Below the pieces are notes generated by a model. It searched no databases, was not told where the DNA came from, and saw nothing but the letters and a program-made list of their open reading frames with translations. The position numbers were made by a program, and so were the translations under genes. This document shows, in pieces, positions 28,232 through 37,104 of a DNA stretch of 64,000 nucleotides. Source of the stretch: Tectiglobus sp965247245 (lineage in GTDB: Bacteria; Pseudomonadota; Alphaproteobacteria; Rhizobiales; Hyphomicrobiaceae); NCBI GenBank assembly GCA_965247245.1, contig CBDFGV010000001.1:124001-188000 (forward strand), given 5' to 3'. Every line of letters begins with the position of its first letter. Within the stretch, counting starts at the first letter, position 1.

Positions 28232-28389
28232 GCAAGTGAAAGCCCATCTGCAGCAGTCGTCGCATTGATCTGAGTGATCTGAGGCATGCGGCGGGCCGTA
28301 AGCAGCTCGCCGGGCTGCGACAATTCACAATTGTAATCCGCACCCCAAGCGCCCTTATCTAGCAGACCTTACAACGATTGTCGGTGACC

Positions 28390-29460
28390 ATGAGCAATAG
28401 AACCCTGTCAGAAGATCTCGCAGTCGTCCCTGCCGCCGCCGCTCCTGATCATCCAAAGGTGAGCTTCGGTCGTGTCGGTGTGCTGCTCGTGAATCTCGGG
28501 ACACCGGATGGCACAGATTACTGGTCGATGCGGCGTTACCTAGCTGAGTTTCTAACCGATCGTCGCGTCATCGAGTGGTCACCGCTCTATTGGTACCCAA
28601 TTCTGTACGGTATCGTGTTGAACAAGCGGCCACAGCGCGTCGGTGAAGCGTATAAATCGATCTGGAACAACGAACTCGATGAAAGCTATCTGCGCACCTA
28701 CACGCGCAATCAGAGTGAGCAACTCGCAGAACGACTAACGAGCCTCGGCCCGGATGTTATGGTGGACTGGGCCATGCGCTATGGCAACCCGTCCATACCT
28801 GAGCGCTTGAACGCGTTGAAGGGCGCCGGCTGCGAACGCATTCTCTGGTTTCCGCTCTATCCGCACTATGCAGCCGCCACGACGGCCACCGTCAACGACA
28901 AGGCATTTGATACGCTCAAGGCCATGCGCTGGCAGCCGGCCGTGCGCACCGTTCCACCGTACTTCGACGATCCCGCATATATCGAAGCACTTGCGACTTC
29001 TATTGAAAGTCATTTGGGTGAACTGAGCTGGGAGCCAGAGGTTATCTTGGCATCGTATCACGGTATCCCAAAAAGTTATTTCATGGCGGGCGACCCATAC
29101 CACTGCCAGTGCCTGAAAACGACGAGGCTCTTACGAGAGCGCCTTAAATTGAATGAGAAACAATTGGTGTCGACATTCCAATCACGCTTTGGACCTGAGG
29201 AATGGTTGAAACCTTACACTGACAAGACGGTCGAGGAATTAGCACACAATGGGACGCGGCGCATCGCGGTTATAAACCCAGGGTTCGTTTCTGACTGTCT
29301 CGAAACCCTAGAAGAAATTGCCGTTGAGGCGGCTGAAGAGTTCAAGGAAGCCGGCGGTACGGAATTTACGCACATCCCGTGCTTAAACGACAGTAAAGGT
29401 GGCATGGACTTGATCGAGCATCTTGTTCGACGCGAACTGAGTGGTTGGGTAGACAGCTAA
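28390..29460 (+). CDS. hemH: Ferrochelatase HemH
   Basis: 356 residues; inserts ferrous iron into protoporphyrin IX, the last step of haem synthesis. The start GVLLVNLGTPDGTDYWSMRRYL, the core AMRYGNPSI, FPLYPHYAAATTAT, the metal-binding His of SYHGIPKSYFMAGDPY, and TFQSRFGPEEWLKPYT and PGFVSDCLETLEE are family hallmarks. In-frame TTG (28378) and GTG (28384) codons precede the chosen ATG; none has a strong ribosome site. It is a single gene without haem-operon neighbours. Confidence 0.96.
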   Translation: MSNRTLSEDLAVVPAAAAPDHPKVSFGRVGVLLVNLGTPDGTDYWSMRRYLAEFLTDRRVIEWSPLYWYPILYGIVLNKRPQRVGEAYKSIWNNELDESYLRTYTRNQSEQLAERLTSLGPDVMVDWAMRYGNPSIPERLNALKGAGCERILWFPLYPHYAAATTATVNDKAFDTLKAMRWQPAVRTVPPYFDDPAYIEALATSIESHLGELSWEPEVILASYHGIPKSYFMAGDPYHCQCLKTTRLLRERLKLNEKQLVSTFQSRFGPEEWLKPYTDKTVEELAHNGTRRIAVINPGFVSDCLETLEEIAVEAAEEFKEAGGTEFTHIPCLNDSKGGMDLIEHLVRRELSGWVDS

Positions 29461-29706
29461 GTATAGATGTTGCCGGCACGAAATTGCCATAATCAAGACT
29501 TGTTAAGTGCTGTAAATATTTGAAAGTATTGGATGCAACAATTAATAATCAAATAATAAATGCCGGCTGGCGCTTTTTCGCCTCAAAATGATTGTGCAAT
29601 TTTTATTTTGTTTACTATATTTTCGCCAAGTCCTCTTATCAAAGATAGTTGAAATGCCCAGATCAGGGAAAAGCTTTCTGATCTTTTTCCATTTGGAGAG
29701 GACGCT

Positions 29707-30696
29707 ATGTTTGAAGGCAGTGGAATCCTAGCACTTGTCGTCGTGGTCTTCGCGATTGCCACACTCTGGTCCATCGTGAAAATCGTGCCACAGGGCTACA
29801 ACTATACCGTTGAAAAGTTTGGCCGTTACACCCGCACTTTGGGTCCAGGACTGCATTTGCTGATGCCTGTTGTCGAGCGCGTCGGCTACAAAATGAATAT
29901 GAAAGAGCAAGTGCTCGATATTCCTGGTCAGGATGTCATTACCCGTGACAACGCGATGGTGCGCGTTGACGGTGTTAATTTCTATCAGGTTCTAAACGCG
30001 GCCAAGGCTGCTTACGAAGTCGACATGCTTGAGGCTTCAATCATCAATCTGACCATGACGAATATTCGAACCGTTATGGGTTCGATGGATCTCGATGAGC
30101 TGTTGTCCAATCGTGACGTTATCAATGCCCAGCTCTTGAAGGTGGTGGATGCCGCTACCGAAAGCTGGGGCGTCAAGGTCACGCGAATTGAGATCAAGGA
30201 TATCGAGCCACCACGCGATATCGTCGACTCCATGGCGCGCCAGATGAAGGCCGAGCGTGACAAGCGCGCCCAGGTTCTGGAAGCCCAGGGTTCACGTGAG
30301 TCTGCCATTCTGAAGGCGGAAGGTGAAAAGCGCGCTGCCGTTCTGGAAGCGGAAGGCCGCCGCGAAGCCGCCTTCAAGGACGCTGAAGCCCGCGAGCGCG
30401 GTGCCGAAGCTGAAGCTAAGGCCACCCAGATGGTCAGTGAGGCGATTGCTTCCGGTGACGTTCAAGCGATCAACTACTTCGTCGCTAACAACTATATGAA
30501 GGCGTTGGAAGGCATTGCTAAGTCGCCGAACCAGAAAATCCTGATGATGCCGCTTGAAGCGTCATCGATGATCGGGTCGCTGGCTGGCGTTGCTGAAATT
30601 GCCAAGGACGCTTTTGGCGGAGACCGTAAATCCTCCAGCAATGGAAGCGGCACGTCCGGCTCAACACCATCTCCCTGGAGCGGCGGCAACGCCTAA
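29707..30696 (+). CDS. SPFH/Band 7 (stomatin-like, QmcA type) membrane protein
   Basis: 329 residues. One N-terminal membrane helix (about 5-25) is followed by the SPFH domain (VPQGYNYTVEKFGRYTRTLGPGLHLLMPVV, shown here in parts as GYNYTVEKFGRY and PGLHLLMP), then a long Ala/Glu/Arg-rich coiled coil (about 170-245) and a low-complexity Gly/Ser tail. Such proteins form oligomeric microdomain scaffolds in the inner membrane and associate with FtsH or NfeD proteins. The NfeD gene follows, which is the classical partnership. A strong AT-rich region upstream probably carries the promoter. Confidence 0.93.
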   Translation: MFEGSGILALVVVVFAIATLWSIVKIVPQGYNYTVEKFGRYTRTLGPGLHLLMPVVERVGYKMNMKEQVLDIPGQDVITRDNAMVRVDGVNFYQVLNAAKAAYEVDMLEASIINLTMTNIRTVMGSMDLDELLSNRDVINAQLLKVVDAATESWGVKVTRIEIKDIEPPRDIVDSMARQMKAERDKRAQVLEAQGSRESAILKAEGEKRAAVLEAEGRREAAFKDAEARERGAEAEAKATQMVSEAIASGDVQAINYFVANNYMKALEGIAKSPNQKILMMPLEASSMIGSLAGVAEIAKDAFGGDRKSSSNGSGTSGSTPSPWSGGNA

Positions 30697-30712
30697 GGTC
30701 ACTCAGTAATTG

Positions 30713-30743
30713 CGGCCCGGGCAGGCAGCTCCCGGGCCGTTTT
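30713..30743 (+). terminator. Hairpin terminator between the SPFH and NfeD genes
   Basis: A 9-bp stem CGGCCCGGG/CCCGGGCCG (30713-30721 with 30731-30739) followed by TTTT. It may attenuate rather than block expression of the NfeD gene. Confidence 0.75.
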
Positions 30744-30836
30744 CACTTTATCTCACCGTTTCTGTTATGATCACGCGATAAGCCAGCTTCGGCACTGGGC
30801 ACCGACTGATTGTGACGAGACTCAAGGAACACGCCT

Positions 30837-31292
30837 ATGCAGCCAATCTCCGATTTCCTGTTCAGCCTTGGCCCATGGAACTGGCTGATCCTGTCAGTCG
30901 CACTATTTGTCCTTGAGACTGTGATCCCCGGCGTTCATTTCGTCTGGTTCGGTGTGGCTGCAACAATCGTCGGTGTACTCGCCCTGTCCATTGATATGGC
31001 CTGGCAGCTCCAGGTCATCCTGTTCGGCGTTATATCGTTGGCCAGCGTGTTTTTCTTCCGCCAGTACGCTAAGCCCTCCAACAGTCCGACCGACGAACCG
31101 GATCTGAATGTTAGAGGTAACTCTTACGTTGGCCGTGTTGTAACAATTGAACAGCCAATCGTTGGTGGTCGCGGTCGTGCCCACGTCGGTGACTCGCTGT
31201 GGGCTGTCGAAGGACCCGACATGCCATCCGGTTCCAAAGCAAAGGTTGTCGGCACCAACGGCACCGTTCTCGTGGTCGAAGAAATGAGCTGA
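30837..31292 (+). CDS. NfeD family membrane protein
   Basis: 151 residues. Two or three membrane helices (about 10-70, with WNWLILSVALFVLE and WFGVAATIVGVLAL) are followed by an OB-fold domain (about 90-150, RVVTIEQPIVGGRGRAHVGD, then WAVEG and VVGTNGTVLVVEE). It corresponds to the short NfeD type (YbbK/YqiJ-like) that pairs with SPFH proteins in membrane quality control. It lies 140 bases after the SPFH gene, across a hairpin terminator. Confidence 0.92.
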   Translation: MQPISDFLFSLGPWNWLILSVALFVLETVIPGVHFVWFGVAATIVGVLALSIDMAWQLQVILFGVISLASVFFFRQYAKPSNSPTDEPDLNVRGNSYVGRVVTIEQPIVGGRGRAHVGDSLWAVEGPDMPSGSKAKVVGTNGTVLVVEEMS

Positions 31293-31377
31293 GGATAGGC
31301 TTAGTCTCGACGACACATGCGTGCGCCTCAGCCGTGGCGACGGTCGTATAAATAGTACCTTGAATTTTCTCTTGGAA

Positions 31378-31452
<75 letters not shown>

Positions 31453-31545
31453 GAGTGGGTCCTGCGGGACCGAAGATGGCTGCTATAATGGCTTACGACT
31501 GTGCTGGCAAGTGTTTCTGTTGTCTCTTGCCCACGGCCTCTGCCG

Positions 31546-31935
31546 TCACTCCGCTGCCAGCAGCCGGTCAACTTCATCAACGAGGTCTTTCAGGTGAAAC
31601 GGCTTCGACAGGACGCGCGCGTCACTGGGCGCACCACTGTCAGTATTGAGCGTCACCGCCGCAAAACCGGTGATGAACATGATTTTCAGGCTCGGGTCGA
31701 TTTCGCCGGCCCGGCGCGCAAGCTCGATGCCGTCCATCTGCGGCATCACGATATCTGTGAGCAGCAGCGTGAACGGCTCTTCCAGTAAGCGATCGTAGGC
31801 ATCCTGGCCGTTCGAGAACGACAGGACAACGTAGCCGGCGCGCGCCAGTGCACGTTCTAGAAATCCGCGGAGCGAGTCATCATCCTCTGCGAGAAGAATG
31901 CGACTTCCTGTCTGGCGGGACGGTTGCGCGGTCAT
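31546..31935 (-). CDS. cpdR: Single-domain response regulator CpdR
   Basis: 129 residues, a lone receiver domain. LLAEDDDSLRGFLERAL holds the acidic pocket, LLLTDIVMPQMDGIELARRA the phospho-acceptor Asp, FITGFAAV the Thr switch and LSKPFHLKDLVDEV the conserved Lys. The match to alphaproteobacterial CpdR is close along the length. Unphosphorylated CpdR directs ClpXP to cell-cycle substrates such as CtrA or PdeA; phosphorylation through CckA-ChpT inactivates it. The extra 10 N-terminal residues are not conserved. The neighbour beyond it is N-formylglutamate amidohydrolase, then the alpha-r14 RNAs. Confidence 0.93.
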   Translation of the reverse strand: MTAQPSRQTGSRILLAEDDDSLRGFLERALARAGYVVLSFSNGQDAYDRLLEEPFTLLLTDIVMPQMDGIELARRAGEIDPSLKIMFITGFAAVTLNTDSGAPSDARVLSKPFHLKDLVDEVDRLLAAE

Positions 31936-32253
31936 GGAATCAATACCCTAAAATGCATTGGCAGTTGTGCTGAAGACGGTCGCCGATCAAATGCAATCGT
32001 CAACACTCCCGATCGCAATCGGGCGAACTTAACATTGCATGTACGTACGTCCCAAATCTGACGCGAGTTTGGTAAACACAAGGTGAACGCCGACATCATC
32101 AACCAATAAAAATTGATTACTCGTCCGAGCGCGTCGCGGGGTAACAAGACCGGAGCGCGAACAGCTTTCGAAAGTTTCAAAGGCGCGGTGTCGTCCCATG
32201 GACAACCAGCCCGTGACTTGGCACAGTGCGGCGCGAAGAGGGTCGGGAAAGAC

Positions 32254-33153
32254 ATGCTGGAAGAGGAACGAATTGCAATAGACGCGGAGTTGAACCCGCC
32301 GTTTGTAGTGCGTGCACCTCGTGTCCAGACGTCGCCATTCGTATTTTGTTCTCCCCATTCGGGTGATGTTTACCCGCAGGCGTTCGTCAATGCGTCCCAG
32401 CTCGATCCGGCCGCCCTGCGCAAGTCGGAAGACTGTTATGTGGACGAGCTGTTCGCCGGCACTGTTGAGCATGGCGCACCGCTGATCTACGCAAGATTTC
32501 CCCGGGCATATCTTGATCTGAACCGGGAGCCCTATGAACTCGATCCTGAGTTGTTTGCGGAGCCCCTGCCGGATTTCTCAAACTCGCAGACAATGCGTGT
32601 TGTGGGCGGTCTCGGGACCATTGCCCGTATCGTTTCCGACTCCGATGAGATTTACAGTGGCACGATCCCCCTGGCCGTGGCTTTGCAGCGCATTGAGCGC
32701 CTTTACAAGCCGTTTCACGCGGCACTGGGCCAGTTGATCGAGAACACCCGAGACTTGTTTGGTTACGCTGTCCTGGTCGATTGTCACTCAATGCCATCGA
32801 CTTCAAGCAGTTACCCCGCAGCCATTCGGCCCGAGTTTGTGATTGGGGATCGCTTTGGAACGTCGTGTGATGTCCGCATGACCCGCGCCATGCGGTCGAT
32901 ACTGGTCAAGCTAGGGCATCAGGTGCAGCTGAACCGGCCCTACGCCGGAGGCTTCATTACGGAGCACTATGGCCAGCCGAAGGCCGATGTGCATGCGCTG
33001 CAGATCGAAATTAACCGTGGCCTCTATCTGGATGAGGCATTACTGCAGAAGTCGCGCAACTTCGACCAGTTCCAAGCACAGATGTCAGAAGTCATTGCGC
33101 GCACCACTCAATTGATCCCGGGTATCCTGGATTCTCGCGCTGCAGCAGAGTGA
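32254..33153 (+). CDS. N-formylglutamate amidohydrolase family protein
   Basis: 299 residues from the ATG at 32254, which has an AGAGGGTCGGGA ribosome site; an upstream in-frame start adds a nonconserved leader. Family motifs are FCSPHSGDVYP (metal His), DLNREPYELDPELF, VDCHSMPS and GGFITEHYGQP, then HALQIEINRGLYLDE. The enzyme hydrolyses N-formyl-glutamate or other formylated amino acids. No hut genes are near. The same gene commonly flanks the alpha-r14 small RNA in alphaproteobacteria (known synteny as I recall it). Confidence 0.9.
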   Translation: MLEEERIAIDAELNPPFVVRAPRVQTSPFVFCSPHSGDVYPQAFVNASQLDPAALRKSEDCYVDELFAGTVEHGAPLIYARFPRAYLDLNREPYELDPELFAEPLPDFSNSQTMRVVGGLGTIARIVSDSDEIYSGTIPLAVALQRIERLYKPFHAALGQLIENTRDLFGYAVLVDCHSMPSTSSSYPAAIRPEFVIGDRFGTSCDVRMTRAMRSILVKLGHQVQLNRPYAGGFITEHYGQPKADVHALQIEINRGLYLDEALLQKSRNFDQFQAQMSEVIARTTQLIPGILDSRAAAE

Positions 33154-33258
33154 TCTGACCGCGCGCTATCCTCTCGCCAATTGATCGCCATCCAGGACTG
33201 CGCCGGGCCTGCATTATCCGCGACGCGCGGAATACCTTGATGTTTGAAGAACTTGAGC

Positions 33259-33340
33259 AAAAAAAAAGCCGCTCACAAGGAGCGGCCCAAAGTCTAGGGA
33301 GGAAACGCCCAAGGAGGGCTGCGACGCGAGCATGGCTCGC
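33259..33340 (-). ncRNA. Alpha-r14/suhB (MmgR-like) small RNA, copy 1
   Basis: On the minus strand: a 5' hairpin GCCC-TCCTT-GGGC (33319-33307), the single-stranded core TTTCCTCCCT (33305-33296) and a Rho-independent terminator GCCGCTC-CTTGT-GAGCGGC followed by nine T (33286-33259). The UUUCCUCCCU core is the hallmark of the alpha-r14 family and can pair with Shine-Dalgarno sequences of target mRNAs. The 5' end is estimated; a weak -10-like CTAAAT lies at 33363-33358 and would give a slightly longer transcript. Confidence 0.88.
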
Positions 33341-33623
33341 TGATGTCGCAATGCACAATTTAGTGTGCGCTGCACAAAATGCAATTGCAAAAATTGCAAT
33401 GCTGGGTCGCTTTTTGTTGATGGCTTGAGGTCTTGAAGTGCGAATTCGCCCAGACTTTGAGCAAAGTTTCGAGAAAAATCAGGCGCACTGCTCAATAGGT
33501 GAGCGCAGTTCACTGATTGCAAGAAACACGGTATTCGAGCGCCACAGATCGGGCGACTCGCCAAATCCCAGGTTATCTCGATTGAAGAGCTTGCTGCCCG
33601 TGACACGAAGCAGGGGCATTCAC

Positions 33624-33700
33624 AAAAAAGAGGCCGTTGTGATATGCAACGGCCCAAGTCTAGGGAGGAAACACCCATGAAGGGCGGTGGTGGTAAAGAC
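33624..33700 (-). ncRNA. Alpha-r14/suhB (MmgR-like) small RNA, copy 2
   Basis: A second copy in the same orientation about 300 bases away: a short 5' hairpin CCC-TTCAT-GGG (33684-33674), the identical core TTTCCTCCCT (33671-33662), then GGCCGTTG-CATATCA-CAACGGCC (33654-33632) and a T run. The core and its flank are conserved while the terminator stem and 5' part differ from copy 1, as expected of real RNA paralogues. A CTTGAC (-35-like) sits upstream at 33767-33762. The 5' end is an estimate. Confidence 0.87.
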
Positions 33701-33902
33701 CGACCACAAACTAGATATGGGGTTGATTCGCTGAGTCTCTCAAGGATTGCCCGAAAGATTTGTCAAGACGAATGAGGTGGTGTGATCAGTGAGCATCACC
33801 CGCGAGTTTTGCTCAAAGGCTTTGGAATTATGTTCATTGACTGGATCGACGGTCAGTTACAGCCGGAAACTCTGGGGTGGCGGCACAGCGGATGAGGGGT
33901 AG

Positions 33903-34724
33903 ATGAGCAGTAGTCAATCGGCAGCAGTTGCGCGTCCTGAGATCGTAGAGACACTTCACGTGTTGGCGGATGCAGCAGCGCAGCAAATCATGCCGCACTT
34001 CCGTACGAAGCTTGATATCTCGAACAAGATCGAAGGCGGTTTTGATCCGGTAACAGTGGCGGACAAAGCAGCGGAAGAGGCCATTCGCGCAGTCTTGCTG
34101 GAGCGATTTCCCGACCACGGCATTATCGGAGAGGAATACGGTACGCACCAACGGGATGCGCAGTCTGTCTGGGTGATCGATCCGATCGATGGAACGCGCG
34201 CCTTCATCCAGGGTATGCCGACCTGGGGCACCTTGATCGCGCTGATGGAAAATGGCGTGCCTGTTTGTGGAATGATGAACCAGCCGTTCACGGGCGAGCG
34301 CTACTGGAGTGACGGGGCAACATCCTACTATCGCGGCCCCGACGGCACTGTTGAGCCCATAGGCACGCGTACGACCACGGTGAGCAGCGCCCAGATGTCG
34401 ACGACCACGCCCGACTTGTTCGCCACGGATGCTGAGATGAGCGCGTTCATGGCGCTGAAGGGCGAAACGCGAAGTTGCCGCCATGGCGCCGACTGCTATG
34501 CCTATGCGTTGCTGGCCGCGGGCCATGTCGACGTTGTCCTTGAGACCGGTTTGCAGATCTACGACATTGCTGCATTGATCCCGATCATTGAGCATGCCGG
34601 CGGGCGGGTAACCGATTGGAGTGGCGGTGCGGTTACGGACGGTGGACAGGTCCTGGCATGCGGTGATCCCAGCATGCATGGCGCGTTCGTTGAGATTCTG
34701 CAGAAAGCAATGGCAACAAACTGA
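33903..34724 (+). CDS. hisN: Inositol monophosphatase family protein, histidinol-phosphatase HisN-like
   Basis: 273 residues of the Mg-dependent FIG/IMPase fold. Metal ligands are in GIIGEEYG and WVIDPIDGTRAFI, and the third in LQIYDIAALIPIIEHAGG. GFDPVTVADKAAE and WVIDPIDGTRAFIQGMPTWG fit the alphaproteobacterial histidinol-phosphatase HisN better than SuhB. A strong AGGGG ribosome site precedes the ATG. It is transcribed away from the two small RNAs, whose Rfam family was named suhB from such neighbourhoods. Confidence 0.85.
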   Translation: MSSSQSAAVARPEIVETLHVLADAAAQQIMPHFRTKLDISNKIEGGFDPVTVADKAAEEAIRAVLLERFPDHGIIGEEYGTHQRDAQSVWVIDPIDGTRAFIQGMPTWGTLIALMENGVPVCGMMNQPFTGERYWSDGATSYYRGPDGTVEPIGTRTTTVSSAQMSTTTPDLFATDAEMSAFMALKGETRSCRHGADCYAYALLAAGHVDVVLETGLQIYDIAALIPIIEHAGGRVTDWSGGAVTDGGQVLACGDPSMHGAFVEILQKAMATN

Positions 34725-34728
34725 CAAC

Positions 34729-34772
34729 GCGCGGCCCGGCGATCAGCGTCGCGCGGCCCGGCGATTAGCGTC
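34729..34772. repeat. 22-bp tandem duplication between convergent genes
   Basis: Two adjacent 22-base units (34729-34750 and 34751-34772), starting GCGCGGCCCGGCGAT, differ at one base. They lie just after the hisN-like stop, in the gap to galU. The GC-rich unit may contribute to termination, or be a simple slippage duplication. Confidence 0.8.
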
Positions 34773-34829
34773 CGGGCAGCAGGCCCATGCGGCCGAGTAA
34801 CAACACTCAAGGTGCCAGTCTAAAAGGTT

Positions 34830-35708
34830 CTAGAGCAAGCGTGAGATTTCCGCTCTCACGTCGTCGGCGAGATCTTCGCGTGCCAGGGCGTAGGCGATGT
34901 TTGCGGCTAGGAAGCCCACCTTGGAGCCGCAATCATAAATGTCGCCATCAAAGCGCACAGCGTGAAACGATTGGTTGCGATCGGACTGGAGCTTGATCAT
35001 AGCATCTGTCAGCTGCACTTCCCCGCCAGCACCCGTTTCTTGATTTTCCAAGAGCTTGAAAATCTCAGGTTGCAAGATGTAGCGCCCGGTAATGTGCAGG
35101 TTTGACGGGGCCGTGCCTGGTGCCGGCTTCTCGACCATCTGGTCAATCTTGGAAATCTTCGCGCTGGCATCGTCCACGCCCACAATGCCGTACTGATGTG
35201 TTTGATCGTCTGGCACGGGAGCTACGGCAATGTGGTTGCCGCCATGATCATTGTAAGCAGCCATCATTTCCGCCAGGCAAGGCGTCGCGTGAAAGTGCAA
35301 CATATCAGGCAAAAGAAGTGCAAATGGTTCGTTGCCGACAATCTCGCGGGCGCACCATACGGCGTGGCCCAGCCCTAAGGGTGCCTGCTGCCGTGTGAAG
35401 CTGGTTTGTCCGGCACCTGGAAGATCCTGCTGCAGCCGGTCCAGTTCACTATTTTTGCCGCGCTGCTCAAGCGTATGTTCAAGCTCGTACATGCTATCGA
35501 AATGATCTTCGATGACACCCTTGTTGCGGCCTGTAACAAACACAAAGTGTTCGATGCCGGCTTCACGGGCTTCGTCCACGACATGCTGAATGACCGGCCG
35601 GTCAACGACCGTCAGCATTTCTTTCGGCATAGCCTTCGTGGCTGGCAAAAAGCGGGTTCCAAGTCCTGCCACAGGAAATACGGCTTTACGGATAGCTGGC
35701 TTGGTCAC
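34830..35708 (-). CDS. galU: UTP--glucose-1-phosphate uridylyltransferase GalU
   Basis: 292 residues; makes UDP-glucose from UTP and glucose-1-phosphate. Typical motifs are FPVAGLGTRFLPATKAMPKE (nucleotide binding), RPVIQHVVDEA, GLGHAVWCAREI, LLPDMLHF and GEVQLTDAM. It is divergent from galE across a 286-base region, so the two share a promoter area and a product pathway, UDP-glucose to UDP-galactose, for surface polysaccharide. Confidence 0.95.
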   Translation of the reverse strand: MTKPAIRKAVFPVAGLGTRFLPATKAMPKEMLTVVDRPVIQHVVDEAREAGIEHFVFVTGRNKGVIEDHFDSMYELEHTLEQRGKNSELDRLQQDLPGAGQTSFTRQQAPLGLGHAVWCAREIVGNEPFALLLPDMLHFHATPCLAEMMAAYNDHGGNHIAVAPVPDDQTHQYGIVGVDDASAKISKIDQMVEKPAPGTAPSNLHITGRYILQPEIFKLLENQETGAGGEVQLTDAMIKLQSDRNQSFHAVRFDGDIYDCGSKVGFLAANIAYALAREDLADDVRAEISRLL

Positions 35709-35994
35709 GTTACTCGATCCCTCAGTCTGACAACGCTTCGGCGCTGATACTTACTCAACTTCTGACTTGCAGGATGCCATACGATCATGTGGAGAAGGTG
35801 AAACCCTGCAAATGCAACAAACTGCCTGATCTAGCCGATTGTTCAGGCTTGAATTAGCGTTCGAGTGCACCGGGCAACAATGCACCAAAATCAATAAGGA
35901 GCTGTTACCTAACGCTTCCGTAACAAGGCTCAGCTAAACTATTCAGAAAGTCCGGCTGCAAGGCTGTTTAGATTTTGTAAGGGAATGACGGGCA

Positions 35995-36987
35995 ATGGGC
36001 GTACTCGTGACAGGTGGCGCTGGCTACATCGGCAGCCATATGGTCAACCATCTCCGTGATAGCGGTGAAAAAGTTGCTGTCATCGACAGCCTGAGAACCG
36101 GTGTGCGGGAGGCCGTCCCGTCTGGCGTTCCGTTCTATCATGCTGACATTGCCGACACTGGCCGTGTGTGCCAGATCATCAGTGATCACAACATTGACGC
36201 CATCATCCACTTCGCAGGTTCGATCATTGTGCCGGAATCCGTCGCGGATCCGTTGGCGTACTACAACAACAACACGGTCAAATCCCGTTCGTTGATCGCA
36301 TCTGCTGTCGAGGCAGGCGTCAAGAGTTTCATCTTCTCGTCGACTGCAGCGGTCTATGGAGAGCCAGAACAAAACCCGATCTCTGAGACCTCGCCACTCC
36401 GTCCTGTCTCACCTTATGGTTCATCCAAGTTGATGACTGAAATGATGCTTGCAGACACGGCGGTTGCGCACGATTTCAACTACGTCGCGTTACGTTACTT
36501 CAACGTCGCCGGTGCCGATCCGCAGGGGCGCTGCGGACAATCGACACCGGAAGCAACACATTTGATCAAAGTCGCCTGCGAGGCAGCCATCGGCAAGCGC
36601 GACAAGCTTGCCATTTTCGGCCGCGACTATGACACGCCGGATGGTACCTGCATTCGCGACTACATCCATGTCTCGGATCTTGCAGCAGCGCACGGTCTTG
36701 CGCTCGATTACTTGCGGCGCGGCGGAAAGTCAGACGTTTTCAATTGCGGCTACTCACACGGTTTTTCCGTGCTTGAAGTCATTGAAGCTGTTAAGCGGGC
36801 GACCGGCGTGGACTTTCCTGTGAACGATGCTGATCGTCGTGCCGGCGATCCCCCGGCGCTCATAGCCCAGTCATCCAAACTGCGTGAAACGCTGGGTTGG
36901 GAACCAAAGCTCGATGACCTGGATCTCATTGTAAGTCATGCGTACGCGTGGGAAAAAGGTTTGCAAAAGGCGACCACCAAAGGGTGA
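35995..36987 (+). CDS. galE: UDP-glucose 4-epimerase GalE
   Basis: 330 residues of the extended SDR family. VTGGAGYIGSHMVNHL binds NAD, FSSTAAVYG carries the catalytic Ser/Thr, YGSSKLM gives the Tyr-x3-Lys pair, and YFNVAGADPQGRCGQ, DGTCIRDYIHVSDLA and RRAGDPP are epimerase-specific. Interconverts UDP-glucose and UDP-galactose. The partner galU is divergent next door. Confidence 0.95.
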   Translation: MGVLVTGGAGYIGSHMVNHLRDSGEKVAVIDSLRTGVREAVPSGVPFYHADIADTGRVCQIISDHNIDAIIHFAGSIIVPESVADPLAYYNNNTVKSRSLIASAVEAGVKSFIFSSTAAVYGEPEQNPISETSPLRPVSPYGSSKLMTEMMLADTAVAHDFNYVALRYFNVAGADPQGRCGQSTPEATHLIKVACEAAIGKRDKLAIFGRDYDTPDGTCIRDYIHVSDLAAAHGLALDYLRRGGKSDVFNCGYSHGFSVLEVIEAVKRATGVDFPVNDADRRAGDPPALIAQSSKLRETLGWEPKLDDLDLIVSHAYAWEKGLQKATTKG

Positions 36988-37104
36988 GCCCACGGACTGG
37001 TATCGCAAGTGCGAAGCAGTGCAGGCCATTAAAGGCCGCACAATCGCCTTAAACACAGCTGACATGGCAGTCTCCGCCCATTTACTGAACTTGGGGACGA
37101 TAGA

